A stretch of 64,000 nucleotides of DNA from assembly GCF_042453785.1 (NCBI RefSeq), contig NC_091670.1:38947501-39011500 (forward strand), written 5' to 3'. Numbering within the stretch: the stretch's first letter is position 1; the number at the start of each line of letters is the position of its first letter. Both the position numbers and the translations under genes were made by a program. Positions 46,020 through 58,555 of this stretch are shown piece by piece. This stretch comes from Malus domestica (lineage: Eukaryota; Streptophyta; Magnoliopsida; Rosales; Rosaceae). The notes below the pieces were generated by a model. The model had not been told where the DNA came from and ran no database searches. It saw only the letters and a program-made list of their open reading frames with translations.

Positions 46020-49000
46020 ATGACTAGTGGGAAAGTTAGTTGTCTGGCAGATAGTGCAACCACGCATACTGTTTTGCGTGAACGCATCTATTTCACTAAC
46101 TTCGTACCTAAGAATGCACCTCTGACAACCCTCTCAGGCCCATCCAACCTGATCGAAGGATACGGTAAGGCACGTATAATGTTGTCCAATGGTACAATCT
46201 TGACCATTGCTGAGGCACTCTATTCTCCACGTTCCGGAAGAACGTTACTAAGTTTCAAGGACATTAGAGATAACAATTACCACGCTAAAACCCACGTAGA
46301 AAACGGAGTTGAATTTCTGTGCGTAACTTCCTACGAATATGGCCAGAAGCGTATTCTAGAGAAGATGGAGCGTAACCCGAGTGGTCTGTATACTACGACC
46401 ATACGCCCCATAGAATGCCACTATGTGGCCGGCCCTACCACAGGGACCGCGCACGAAATTACACTTTGGCATGATCGTTTGGGACATCCTGGACGAATAG
46501 CGATGCGCCGTATCCTCAAAACTTCACACGGGCATCCACTAACCCGAAGCTTAGGTTCGATCCATGAAATTGCATGTCAAACATGTTCTATGGGAAAGCT
46601 TATTACTAAGCCTTCTTATGACAAGATTCGTTCGAATCCTCCCATTTTTCTACAACGGATTCAGGGGGACATTTGTGGACCGATTCAACCTCCCTGCGGA
46701 CCATTTAGATATTTTATGGTTTTGGTTGACGCTTCTACACGTTGGTCACACGTGTGCTTGTTGTCCACAAGGAACGCTGCATTCTCCAAACTGTTGGCTC
46801 AGGTTATCAAGCTCAGGGCTCACCACCCTGATTATCCGATCAAATCTATTCGATTGGATAATGCTGGAGAATTCACATCTAAAACTTTTGATGACTATTG
46901 CATGTCGGTTGGGGTTGAAGTTGAACATCCTGTACCCCATGTTCACACCCAGAACGGCCTGGCAGAGGCTTTCATTAAGCGTTTACAAATGATTGCTCGA
47001 TCGTTGGTCATACGTACCAAGCTCCCGATCGCTGCTTGGGGCCATGCAATATTGCACGCAGCAAAGTTGGTCCGCCTGAGGCCTGTTGCGACACAACCAT
47101 TTAGTGCCCTTCAGTTGGTCACCGGATGCGAACCCGACATATCGCATCTGCGCTTTTTTGGTTGTGTGGTCTATGTGCCGATCTCGCCGCCCTTACGTAC
47201 AAAAATGGGGCCTCAGCGAAGGATGGGAATCTATGTCGGATATGATTCTCCTTCGATTATTCGTTACTTAGAACCTTTGACAGGCGATCTGTTTACCGCT
47301 CGTTTCGCGGATTGTCACTTCTATGAGACAGTCTTCCCGTCGTTAGGGGGAGATAAGAACGTCAACGTTCCTAATGAACGACGCGAATTATCGTGGACGA
47401 CTCCCACTTTGTCTCATTTAGATCCCCGCACCGCTCAGTCTGAAGCTGAAGTGCAGCGCATATTAGATCTCCAGAGCATAGCTCAGAGTATGCCAGATGC
47501 TTTCACCGATCTAGCGCGCGTGACAAGATCACATATTCCAGCTGCGAATACGCCTGCAAAGATGGATGTACCAAATGTACGACGGACTACCCTCCTGGAA
47601 GCCCGGGACGCCAATTCTGGTGATCCACGTACATTAGCGGCTAGCCAATCATCTGCCCCTACACAAAAGCGTGGCAGACCCCTTGGTTCAAAGGATTCAC
47701 ACCCCCGGAAGAGGAAAACCACGGCACAAGGTCCTGAAGAGCCTACCGTGAATCCGACTATCGCTTACTCATTTTACCCAACTCATGAGGAAATTCTAGA
47801 TTATGGAAGCGTCCTTGAAGAGACGAATCCTCCTCCCGAGAATCGTGAGATTTCGGTCTATTATGCTAGCTTAGATGATGTGTGGCGTAGAAATGAGATG
47901 ATTGTCGACGATGCATTAGCATTTGCAGTAGCTACTGAGATCATGTTGAGCGATGACATTGAACCGCGTTCCGTTGATGAATGTCGACGTAGAGCTGATT
48001 GGTCAAACTGGAAACAAGCAATCCAAGTCGAACTTGATTCACTTGCGAAACGTAAGGTGTTTGGACCTGTAGTTCCTACTCCTCCACATGTGAAGCCCGT
48101 TGGCTATAAGTGGGTTTTCGTTCGGAAGCGTAATGAGAAGAACGAAATTGTGCGTTACAAAGCTCGTCTTGTAGCACAAGGTTTCTCACAACGCCCCGGG
48201 ATTGACTATGACGAAACTTACTCACCCGTTATGGATGTGATTACTTTTCGATACCTTATCAGTTTGGTAGTTTCCAAAAAACTGGATATGCAGCTGATGG
48301 ACGTAGTAACCGCGTATCTCTATGGGGATCTTGATACGTAAATTTATATGAAAGTTCCCGAAGGACTTACATTGACTGGTTCAAATATTTTCAAACCCCG
48401 GAACACGCTCTCAATTCGGCTGAGGCGTTCACTATACGGTTTGAAACAATCCGGAAGAATGTGGTATAACCGTTTAAGTGAGTATTTGACTAGTCAGGGA
48501 TATGTGAATAACGAACTATGCCCTTGTGTGTTCATTAAGAAGTCACATTCCGGATTTGCGATTGTTGCAGTATATGTCGATGACATGAATCTCATCGGAA
48601 CTCCTGAAGAGCTCGCGAGAACTGCTTCGCACCTGAAGTCGGAATTTGAGATGAAAGATCTAGGTAAGACTCGATACTGTCTCGGCCTCGAGATAGAGCA
48701 TTGTTCGGATGGAATCCTAGTACATCAATCGAACTACACCCAGAAGGTGTTGCGCCGTTTTAATGAGGATAAAGCGAAGCCTTCGAGTACTCCTATGGTC
48801 GTTCGTACGCTAGATGCAAAGCGAGATCCCTTCCGTCCGAAGGAGGATGATGAAGAGATTTTGGAGCCTGAAGTTCCTTATCTAAGTGCGATAGGCGCTT
48901 TATTGTACTTAGCTCAATGCACTAGACCCGACATCTCCTTCGCTGTTAATCTTTTGGCAAGATACAGCAATGCACCAACACGCAGACATTGGACTGGCGT

Positions 49001-49604
49001 GAAAGACATCTTCCGTTACCTTAAGGGTACTACGGATTTGGGCTTATTCTATCCCTACGAATCCTCGAGTGATGCCGCACCCTATGCTCATCGGGTTGAT
49101 TCTCGCCTTGTTGGTTATGCCGACGCTGGATACTTATCTGATCCGCACAAGGCGCGTTCTCAAATGGGTTATGTCTTTACCGTTGGAGGCACCGCAATAT
49201 CTTGGAGGTCAACTAAACAGACCTTAGTTGCCACTTCGTCTAACCATGCTGAAATTCTCGCCTTACATGAAGCAACTCGGGAATGCTTTTGGTTGAGAGC
49301 AGTAGTGGGCCATATTCGAAGCTCCTGTGATCTTCATCCCGCCGTTAATGCCCCGACGACGATTTTTGAAGACAACGCAGCTTGCATCGAACAGCTCAAG
49401 AAGGGTTACATCAAAGGAGACAACACCAAGCATATTGCGTCGAAGTTCTTCTTTACACATCAACAACAAGAGCATCAGAAGATTGAAGTCACGCAAATCC
49501 GATCACAAGACAATCTGGCCGACCTCTTCACCAAATCACTACCGAAGGCGACGTTTCAGAAGCTTGTTCATGGAATTGGTATGCGTAAACTTTCTGAGTT
49601 GTAA
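46020..49604 (+). mobile_element. Copia pol region
   Basis: Domains in order: aspartic protease (DSATTHTVL), pre-integrase (LWHDRLGHPG, CQTCSMGK), integrase core (GDICGPI, FMVLVDASTRW, HTQNGLAEAF), reverse transcriptase (VGYKWVFVRKRN, AVYVDDMNLIG with the YVDD catalytic motif) and RNase H (GYADAGYLSDP, SWRSTKQTLVATSSNHAEILAL compressed to its key S-N-A-E residues). The order is diagnostic of Ty1/copia. The region is broken in about one place. Confidence 0.9.
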
Positions 49605-50021
49605 CTTTGCTATTTCTCTTTGGAATTATGTCAAACTCAGGGGGAGTATCTTCTAGATACTTGCTTGATCTTAATGTACTCTTTTTCCCTACGATTAGGA
49701 GCATTTTTCCCACTGGGTTTTTGCTACCTAACTAGGTTTTAACGAGGCACCCACCTTGGGCTGGTCATATCCCTGATGACGTCCTGTAGACGTTTCTTTT
49801 GACTTTGCATTTCTCACGCATTTTTCCTTAGACTATGGATTTTGTCCCTACTTGGGTTTTTGCCATAGCCTTAGGGTTTTTTAGTGAGACTTACTACTTA
49901 TGCAAGTTCCTACCTTATTGAGAATAAGCGTTGTTCCTTGGAATCAATGCCGACGAGTCGACTTCCTCAACTTCTGCATGATGCTGAATCTACCTTGAGT
50001 ATTTACCCACTCAAGGGGGAG

Positions 50022-50279
50022 TGTTGTAAACATTCCTAGTTTAAGTATGATTGTGTAAATCCTAGATAAGATTTGATTCTAGTTATCCTTTCCTATTACA
50101 ACTTGTATTACTTGGAGAAGAAGAAATATCTTCTCTCCCTTTACTACTATAAATAAAGGCACAATGTAGGAGGGATAACAACACACACATTCCCTTACAA
50201 TTCTACAAACACACATCTCTCTCCTCTCTCTCTCTGCCGCCGGCCCTAGTCCCTCTGTCAAATAAAATAGATCACAACA
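50022..50279 (+). repeat. 3' LTR of the copia element
   Basis: 258 bp, about 98% identical to 43643-43900 by eye. Preceded by the purine tract and followed by the CGATT target duplication. Confidence 0.95.
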
Positions 50280-50284
50280 CGATT

Positions 50285-51460
50285 CTAATTATACCACGTT
50301 TGAAAATTACCCTAACTTGGCCCAAAGTTAAAAAAAAGAAAAAAAAAAGAAAAAGAAAAAAGAGTTTTGGAGACGTAATCATGTTAGGAAAGGAAACCTT
50401 TTTCAGAAACAAGTACGAAACCCAGTCAGTTTATGCTTCCAACAACTTTATATGTATTGTTTTTTAATTTTTTTACTCTCTTTTTTTAACTCTTTAAGCA
50501 GCATTGGACCTCCTTATCGCACTTTACTGAGCCTAATTTCCACTGGGTATGCACTGAATATTCGGTTTCTCGTGGTTTAGCTTCTGGGTTCGTCCATTCT
50601 TGGAGCTTGTAAGTTGTAAGTGATCAAATTCATGGGGTTTTTACTTTTTATCTGCCTCCTCCGTTTTTTACTGTGAATGTTTTTTTTATCAAAGGTTCGA
50701 ACTTCTGAGGCGTTTTGCTTGTTGATCAATGAAAGTAGGTTACTTTTCATGTAGCTTTTGGTAAATTACAGAGTTCTTTTAAGTGTTGGTTATGTCAGTT
50801 TTTCTTGCCTGCGATTCTTGGGGTTTCATGCTGTTCTTCTTATCGTGTCTTTGGTTGCTGAGAATTCGAAGAAGAAAAAAATTGCATAATTTTAAAATAT
50901 ATATATGTGTGTGTGTATATTATGTATGTTTTGAACTTTAGCTTTAATGATTTGGAGAAGGCAATTTCCAATTTAAGGTGCCTAATAATTTGAAAGCCTA
51001 GCATTAAGATTTTTCTGTAGAAATTTCTAAGCTCCCATACATCATGCAGCTTAATAATTTATTTTTAGTTAAGTTTTCCCTGTCTGTTCCCTCCGTTTAG
51101 CAATTTAGGTGATACAATTTGGCATTAATGTATATCTGAAACCATTGTCAAATTAGCATCAACAAGTGATGATTTTACGCTGCGTTTTTCGCAGTTTCAG
51201 TAAATTCTGACGCGACCCAGTTGCCTTTGGTATGAAACTTTATGATTTTTATATAGGATTTGGTTGTTCAAAGTTATCGGTGTCATTTACTTTTGGTAGT
51301 ATGCGTTGCCCTAGCGTTCCCTTGATCAAGAAAACATGATTTTGTACTCATCCATTCATGTCTATATGACTGCAGGCTATATTGAGTTGTTCTTGGACTA
51401 AGGAGGTTGAGAAGTTATACCTTCAATTGCATCTAAAATTTATACATTATTGTGGTCTTA
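50285..51460 (+). other. Promoter and leader of the 377-aa protein gene
   Basis: A purine-rich low-complexity patch (50326-50361) borders the copia element. From about 50480 the sequence has T-rich, intron-like character with several possible GT and AG sites, so the gene below probably has one or more introns in its 5' UTR. Exact non-coding exons cannot be placed. Confidence 0.45.
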
Positions 51461-53271
51461 ATGGATACGAGTTGTAAAGGCATATCATGGTTTGGGAACT
51501 TATACCAGAAGTTTGAAGATTTGTGCCGGGAGGCGGAGGAAATAATGCAACAGGTATTGTTTTTTGTTTATGTCCAAGCATCTAGTTCTAGTTTTGCCTT
51601 ATGCCACAAGTTTCCGCTCAGCATCCACATTTTCCGAATTGTTTTTTGTCAATGTGGATATGCCTTTTTTTTATTTTGTTGCTTGCATTCTCATGCTCAG
51701 CTTTATCATCTCTACTCTCACGCCTGCTCGCCTTACTTTTATGGAAAATTCCTTTGTTTGACAGGAAGTAATTGAACCTGCTATAAGCCAGTTGGAGACA
51801 TTTAATGAGAATTTTGAAAACCTTCTCTCCCTGTCAGAACCTATAGGGGATGCACTCGGTCAATCTTCAGTGGATATAGAGGAAGGGGCAGCTCCCGATT
51901 CAACTCTTCCACAAAACGCTAGTGATGCAGCCTGTGTAAAATCACCGGCAGGCACTGATGAAGACTGTGATAAAAGGTCATTAGATGACCCGTACAGAGT
52001 CCACTTAAGCTCTGTGGAATTCGTAAAGAACGTTTCCTGTGGTTTATCGTTGGAAGAAACTGATGCCCTAGAAATATCAAGCCAAGAAATTGAATTGGAT
52101 GGTGGAGGCAATATATTAATCCCAGCCTCGGATGATGCAGGAGGGTGTAACTCTCTTGTGGAAACAGAGGACAGAAGTGGTAACCATGCTGACATGCCTT
52201 CTAATATTTCAGATGACATACAATTTTCCAATGCTGTTAACTCTGTAGAACCTGGTAAAAGAAGCCCTGCCGGCATTGGATTTTGTCCTGCTACCGATGC
52301 CCTAGAAATATCCAGTTGTAAGTATAGCCGCATCTAGTATCCAAATATTTGTATGCTTCTTCCTTATGCGTTCTTTTTCTACTAATTTTTGTGTTTCCTC
52401 GGACAATTGTGCAGCCTGCTTGACCATGGATGCGACAGTTTCTCCTCCTGGTGGGATTGAACTGCACAAAAATTTTGATGAATCAAAATCTGCCGTGCCT
52501 TTGCCAGTGTGTGACAGTTCTGATGAATCAGGGTCTACCATGCCTTTTCCAGAAAGTGGTAATCAATAATTTCATCGATTTTCTTTCCTATGTTGCAGTT
52601 CTATCGCCTTGAGTTCTAACATGTTATAGTACCTGTCTAAATGTTTTCGTTATTGCGTGCGTGCATATCATTACCTGGCCCTTTAATAGAGGACCTGTTT
52701 TCTTTTGTTGCATATCTGCAGTTATTTGATTTTACGTCAATAAAATGTTTTAGCAGTAGTAAGAAAGTATATGTTATCAACTATTACTTCATAAGGACCT
52801 CATGGCTCCCTTTCAGAAGAGCAGGATAATGACGTTACCAAGTCAGTCTTACAGACTTCACAATCATTGAATACGCTAAAGCTTGATAAAAGTTGCATTT
52901 TAGTAGATGGTAGCGGAATTCAATCCATTTCTTGTCAAGACACAAAATGCAGGTCTTACAAGGTACAACAACCCCCTTTTGATAAAACTTGGAACTGATG
53001 AAACATATTAATTTAAGCCCTCTACTCGCATTGACACAACAGACATTTTGATTTCTTTCTTTTTGGTTCGCAGAAGAAACTGAAGGACGCATTTGCTTCG
53101 AGAATGAGATTATTGAAGAAGCGCAACCATAAGCAGCCTGCAGATTGGTCCGGAGATCTTGACGCAGGATTTGATCAACAGAAAGGGAAAAGCTTCACAA
53201 CAACCGCAGTCGTTGAGAAATCTAGTTCACCGGATTACGAATTTTCTGAGTCCGAGTGGGAGATTGTTTAG
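51461..53271 (+). CDS. Uncharacterised acidic plant protein (377 aa)
   Basis: Five coding exons join in frame: 51461-51553, 51765-52317, 52415-52558, 52817-52962, 53074-53271, all GT-AG. The ATG at 51461 gives MDTSCKGISWFGNLYQKFED, followed by LCREAEEIMQQ; an upstream in-frame GTG is not needed. The protein starts with a short amphipathic, possibly coiled segment (QKFEDLCREAEEIMQQ, EVIEPAISQLETFNENFENL). A long acidic Ser/Asp/Glu-rich middle follows, with a repeated 'TDALEISS' motif, and a basic patch near the end (KKLKDAFASRMRLLKKRN). The tail SPDYEFSESEWEIV is the kind of conserved C-terminal signature seen in some plant proteins of unknown function. No enzyme domain, signal peptide or membrane helix is visible. 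I do not recognise a named family. Confidence 0.8.
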
Positions 53272-53799
53272 ATTAGAGTACCATTCTTGATACGCAAGTT
53301 TAAGAGAACCACCATTCTGCTTCCTATTTGTTGTGGAGTTGAAAACACTGAGGTGCCTAAAAGGCTGTGAAAAATATGCTTCCATTTTTGTGACGCTGAA
53401 ATTTATTTTTGCTGCGGATTGAGTTCAATATTCTCCTTTGTTGCTAAAGTTCTATATTTAAGCATGAAAAGCCACACAAATGTATAACTTCACGACTTTT
53501 TGCTTGATACAAGTAAACCAAAAATTTTCGTGGAAACAACCTCTTTGTAAAGTAAGAGTAAAACCGCGTACGATAAACATTCTTCTTTTGACTCTCACAA
53601 AGTGGAGAATTTTGTTGGCTTGAGGTCGTCCTTTTATAGGCTAACCCAACATCTTTAACTCGCTAAATTCTTATTTTATTTTTGGAGTTATCGTACTTTG
53701 AGATTTGAGCATTACGTCGGATCAAAATTGGACGGCTAAACATAAGTTAGGCTAACCATAAGGTAAAAAGAAAAGGTGCGGTAGGAAAGACGCGGGAAT
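53272..53799 (+). other. Spacer between tandem genes
   Basis: Holds the 3' end of the 377-aa protein gene and the promoter of the MEE18-like gene, both on the plus strand, 528 bp in all. No element recognised. Confidence 0.5.
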
Positions 53800-56700
53800 A
53801 TGGCGGACAGTTGGTTGGGTCCCTCTCCCTCTCCGGTTCTTGTCAATGTTGTCATCACTCCCACTCTCCCCCAATTCCCTCTCAGATCTCATTCCACCAT
53901 GTCTATCCTCCGCTCCCAAAACCCTAACCACTTCCGCTGCTCCTCCTCCCCCGCCATCCCCAGCCCTAGCCCTCCCCCGCCCTCCTTGCTCGTCTTCTCA
54001 GGCGGGACCGCCTTCAACGGCGTCGTTGAGGAGCTCAAGAGTTTCACCACTCGCGTCGCCCACGTCCTTCCTGTTTCCGACGACGGCGGAAGCACGGCCG
54101 AGATTGTTCGCGTCCTCGGTGATTCCGGCCTTCATTTTCGATTGGTGTTTTTGTGTTTGGGGATCGCTTTCTTATTTGTTGTGGTTGTGTGTTAGGCGGT
54201 CCCGCTGTTGGAGATATACGGTCGAGATGCTTGAGATTGGCTGATAAGAGCACTTCCGAGGCGGTGGCCGTCCGCAGATTGCTTGGCCACCGGTTGCCGC
54301 TCGATTCGCGGCAGGCCAAATCGGAATGGTAATGTTTTGCTACCATTCTAGTGAATTTGCTGATTTTTTATGGTCATTCGTAGAAATGATGTCAGGCATT
54401 GCAAATTTTCGATCTTTGAATTTAATCAACAACAAAAAATGATAAAAAAAAATCATCTCTTTAACAAATGGGGGTTTGTAGTTTGTACTTTCGTGTTTGT
54501 TGGTCATTTCTAGGTGATGTGTTGTTCTTTTATCCTAAATTATGCTTATTTACTTGGTAGGTGTTACTGTGGTGGGGTATTGACTATTGAGTAACAGTCT
54601 GCTGAGTTGAGAATTTGACAGGTATGATATTGTGGAAGGAGAACATTCTCTATGGACGGGAGTATCGAAACCATACAGGGAAACCATTCGAGCTTTTCTG
54701 GCTTATTTTCAGAATCAAGTGAGTCATTGGGCGAGAGTGCCTAAAATATGTCGTTTAATGTTGTTTATATGTATTTTGATTTCAAACTTGTACTGAACTC
54801 ATCTGAACTTCTTCAATTGCCTTTTCTAATTCAGATTCTCCGGCGATCAGATGAATCATTTTGCTTCAGTAACGGCAGGTGTGAAGTGTTTTCAATAGCT
54901 ATGAGTTGGCATATTTCTGTTTTGTTGCTTTCTGGTGCTTAATTAGAATTCAGTAATCCCTTCCGTTTAACTAAGAAATGTTTCTAAAGGTGTACTACAA
55001 TCAAATACCTGTCGTAATTGGATTTCCTTGTGTGATTACTTAACTGATTTCTTAATTTTTGCAGCATTGGGAATTTCTTCTTTGCAGGAGCACGTACATT
55101 TTTTCAGTCCTTAGATGCTGCAATTTTTTTGTTTTCTCGTGTGTCAGATATCCCCTCAGAAAGTCTTGTCCTCCCCGTGATTTCTACCAACGACAGGCTT
55201 ACATTAGGATGTGAATTATGGGTATGATTGTTGACATACAATTCATGTGCCTTTACATATTGACATACGTATGCATATGATTTTTAATATGGCATTGACT
55301 TACTATGAAACCGTGGTTGATAAATCATATATGTCTAATGTGAGTTCTGGAATTTATATGCTGCTTAAGAAAATGATTCAATTATTTATTGTGTTCTTTC
55401 CTTTTTTTTTCATCATTAATTCAAGCAGCTAGTATAATTTGCAAGATTCTGCCGATACTTAATCATGCTGAATTCTTTTTTTGCGCTGTTTATGCCTAGG
55501 ATGGAACTATAATACGAGGCCAGAACGAAATTTCTCATCCAACCAAGGGACATACGGAACCTGTCAATAAGGTATGCTGATATGGTTTTCATGATCTGGA
55601 AAGTTTCAGCCTGTTGGTGTTCTGATAATTCAACTTTTTCCTGAGAACACATGACATGGAATCTTTTAGAATGGTCCATTCCTTGTAAGAAAAGCACGTG
55701 GTGGTGTTGAGATTTGCATTTTCCTTTAGTGAATTATATTTCATAACTTCTCATTTATTAAAAATGATGGCTTACTGTGGACAGGGAAGCTCTTCATTTC
55801 CAGCACTTCCTTCGAGAATAAAGCGGGTATTCTACATGTCAAGTGAGGGCCAAAACTTGCTCCATGAGGTGAATGATACTTAATGGTTTTGTTTCTTTTG
55901 TTTACTTTTTTGTTTCCTTCATTTTTTTCTGTTTCATGTAATGAGATGCCCTAATATTTTCCTTTTGGTTTTTATTGTTATACTTCAATGAGGACCCAAT
56001 ACTGGAGTCTTTTGTTAAATCATTATTCTATCTAATATTGCATTTAGTTAACATCCGTAAAAAATATTTTGGCACTACCCTAAAACAGTGTAATTTTCTC
56101 ATGTCATGAAAAAGTTTTCTCATGTTATGAAAAAGAATACTGGTCCCTCTCTAACGATTAAAATGCTCGCATATGCCATGAAATGCACATGTCCGTTGTG
56201 TATATGCTTCTGCAGTTCCTAAAACCAGAACAATGGTTTTCTCATTGACTAGGTCTTCCCTGCTGCAAACCCAGCCGTCCTGGATCAGTTGCGTAATGTG
56301 GACTGCGTAGTTTATGCCATGGGATCCCTGTTTACTTCTATTTGCCCATCACTGGTAACATTACTACCATCTTAAATATGCTGCGTTTATTTATTTGTTT
56401 ATAGTTTTCCAGATGTGAGAAACCTTTATATTCATAATTTTCATTTATTCTGCCTCATTCTTTAGGTGTTGATTGGCATTGGGGAGATTATATCGTCAAA
56501 GTCCTGCCCCAAGGTACGTATTCATCACACTTTCGAGTTACATGTTACATGATACAAGTGCCAATTGAACAAGTTGTCATGTTGGTTTTTCCTCATTGTT
56601 GCAAAGTTTTCTGATATACTCCAAATTAGCCTCATAGATAGACATTAGTGAACAGATTATTTATTCTCCATCTCAAGTTACATGTTGAGTTGATTAAGTT

Positions 56701-57270
56701 TATTCTTATAAAAGGTGCTTTTGTTAAATGGTACCCGTGATCGAGAGACAAGTGGTTTTTCAGCTTCTTGCTTTGTAACCGCTATTACAGATGCACTAAA
56801 TCGAACATATGGAAATCCTCATAAGAGTCTTGAAAACCTTGTAAGTTAGTGCATGAATATTAGATCGTCATTTATTTATACAGGGAATATGTAATTTATT
56901 ACAAGTTTATATTTCCATGCAGCCTAATCAATACATCAATACTCTATTAGTTCCCAAAGGTGGTGAGGTTCCTGTAGATGTTCAACGCTTGGCTGCCCAA
57001 GGAATCTTTAATGTGGTATGTATCCAAATGCTTTTTCTGTTAGTTTCATGAATTTAAAATTTTGCGTTTTTAGACTGCTTGTTAGCCGTATATATGTTTG
57101 TTTTGTTACCTGAATATCAAAGCTCAGACAAGAGTGACCTTTCGCAGATTGTTGTCGATTCCATACATGATCTAAAAGCTGGTGTAGTCTTCGACCCAAA
57201 GTCGTTGATACAAGCGCTTGCTGGTGTGATAGGCAGATACGCGAGTACAAATCTTACATTAGTCCAATGA
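53800..57270 (+). CDS. MEE18: CofD/UPF0052-family protein, MEE18-like
   Basis: Twelve exons join in frame: 53800-54118, 54196-54328, 54622-54718, 54835-54878, 55065-55221, 55500-55571, 55785-55868, 56253-56354, 56466-56513, 56715-56840, 56923-57015, 57148-57270, giving 465 aa. The family is CofD/YvcK (UPF0052), nucleotide-binding Rossmann proteins that include the 2-phospho-L-lactate transferase CofD and bacterial YvcK. Plant members lack a proven substrate; the Arabidopsis relative At2g34090 is MATERNAL EFFECT EMBRYO ARREST 18. Motifs seen: VFSGGTAFNGVVEELK near the N-terminus, HVLPVSDDGGSTAEIVRVLG, GPAVGDIRSRCLRL, then IGNFFFAGAR, AVVYAMGSLFTSICPSL-type sequence (VVYAMGSLFTS), and LLVPKGGEVPVD near the end. 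The first about 45 residues are Ser/Pro/Arg-rich and could be an organelle transit peptide (inference). Confidence 0.92.
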
Positions 57271-57690
57271 CCGTGCTCAATGGAGCAAGCATAGTAATTT
57301 TCACATGGCTATTGATTTCTGGTCACTAGTTTCATTTTTCATAGAGGTACATCTTCAATAGCAAATCAATCTTTTGACAGCATATCTCCGTATCAAGTAG
57401 TACTTCATGTTTCCCAATATCTTGCTGCAATTACGTTACTCATGTTAAAAATTTGACCTTGTTGATTTCAGGAATACTTTCCCGCGTACTCCGCCTGTTA
57501 GGCGATCCTCGTTGCACGGATATACGAGGGAAGTTGGTAGTGTTACAATGACCCCTCTCACAAGATGTTTTCTGATGTACATAATTGACTTAGATTATTC
57601 ATGAACTGAAAATTTTCGGTATGCATGGGACACTTGATTATGTATTGAATGATTTGTGTACATACGGTTCTTGTACGCAAATATCGTAGT
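57271..57690. other. 3' flank of the MEE18-like gene
   Basis: Presumed 3' UTR and flank. No element recognised. Confidence 0.45.
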
Positions 57691-57712
57691 TTAATGCGAA
57701 ATTAGTCATCTC

Positions 57713-57841
57713 CATAAATGGCAAGTGCCTTCGCCCATGAGCGGTAGGTCTCGGGTTCGAGACTTGGGAGTAGCCTCTTCATAAATGGGGGTCTTCCAGA
57801 CCCTGTGTAAAGCAGGAGCCTTGTGCACTGGGTACGACCTT
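57713..57841 (+). mobile_element. Au-like SINE with 22-bp target duplications
   Basis: A 129-bp element with a tRNA-type B box (GGTTCGAGACT) in 'gtctcgggttcgagacttgg' and an Au-SINE-like tail ('agcaggagccttgtgcactg', 'ggtacgacctt'). It is flanked by ttaatgcgaaattagtcatc plus tc (57691-57712) and its near copy at 57842-57863 with one mismatch. A weak A-box region (gcaagtgccttcgccc) precedes the B box. Transcribed by RNA polymerase III when young; this copy is old enough for one change in the target duplication. Confidence 0.85.
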
Positions 57842-57863
57842 TTAATGTGAAATTAGTCATCTC

Positions 57864-58555
57864 GAATTGTGTTGGAGCAAATCATCTTGTAGTATTTGTC
57901 TATTCTTACCTACAACCGGGGATATAGAGTTTTCGTTATATCATAACCAATTGAAGAGGAAAGAGATCCATATTCCTTCCACCAGATTCACCCATTCGGA
58001 CCATTGAAATTTGATCAAACGGCTACAAATAGGAAGTCCCATTAAAAATTATAATAACTTTAACCGTTAGATCAAATTTCAATGGTCCGGATGGGTGGAC
58101 TTGGTGAAAAGGAGTGGAAAGGATATGGAGAAGATCTCTTTCCTCTTCATGAAGAGTGTTGTAGACTTGTGAGGATATATCCCCAACGGGTTCGCCCTCG
58201 CCTTTTGGATCAAAAGAAGCAGAAAGACGGATTCCAAGCAAACACGAAATTTGAACCATACAACTCTTCAAACAAAAAATGCATAATAATCCGTTTCTTT
58301 AGCTTTTTAATGGACACAATGTTTAATAAGCTATCATTTCCATTTCCCCGTAACGGTACAGTACGGAGGAGGGACACTGAGTCGATCAACGAACATAGAG
58401 GATGACTAATTTCAGCAACCAAAACAAAACAGGCTTTTAAACATCATCCGTAACTTGGTTCGTACGTCTTTTTACGCAGAGATTCATTTCTCAATTACAG
58501 AAACTTGGCGAGCTTCGATTTCACATTTAACTCTGAACATGTCAATTTGTGGATG
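57864..58555. other. Spacer between MEE18-like and NUP43 genes
   Basis: The genes converge here. The word 'accattgaaatttgatc' at 58001 recurs inverted at about 58070 (gatcaaatttcaatggtccg), a small inverted repeat with a 50-bp loop. The frames at 58082-58405 and 58023-58271 are its shadows. The last stretch is the NUP43 3' flank. Confidence 0.45.

Larger units (their letters stand above)
43643..50279 (+). mobile_element. Ty1/copia LTR retrotransposon, nearly whole
   Basis: A 6637-bp element with two 258-bp LTRs (43643-43900 and 50022-50279), TG...CA ends, and the 5-bp target duplication CGATT (43638-43642 and 50280-50284). Downstream of the left LTR lies CGTTATCAGCACGC, the likely primer-binding area; a polypurine tract (caagggggag) abuts the right LTR. 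The interior holds gag (44797-45777) and pol (about 46020-49604) in the order protease, integrase, reverse transcriptase, RNase H, which defines Ty1/copia. I counted about six differences between the LTRs (about 2%), roughly 1 million years. It is largely whole with about one break in pol. A fossil, described only as such. Confidence 0.95.

Noticed and set aside
57740-57765. tRNA gene
   Set aside because: Only a B box is good; no cloverleaf forms, and the flanking 22-bp duplications show it is a SINE.
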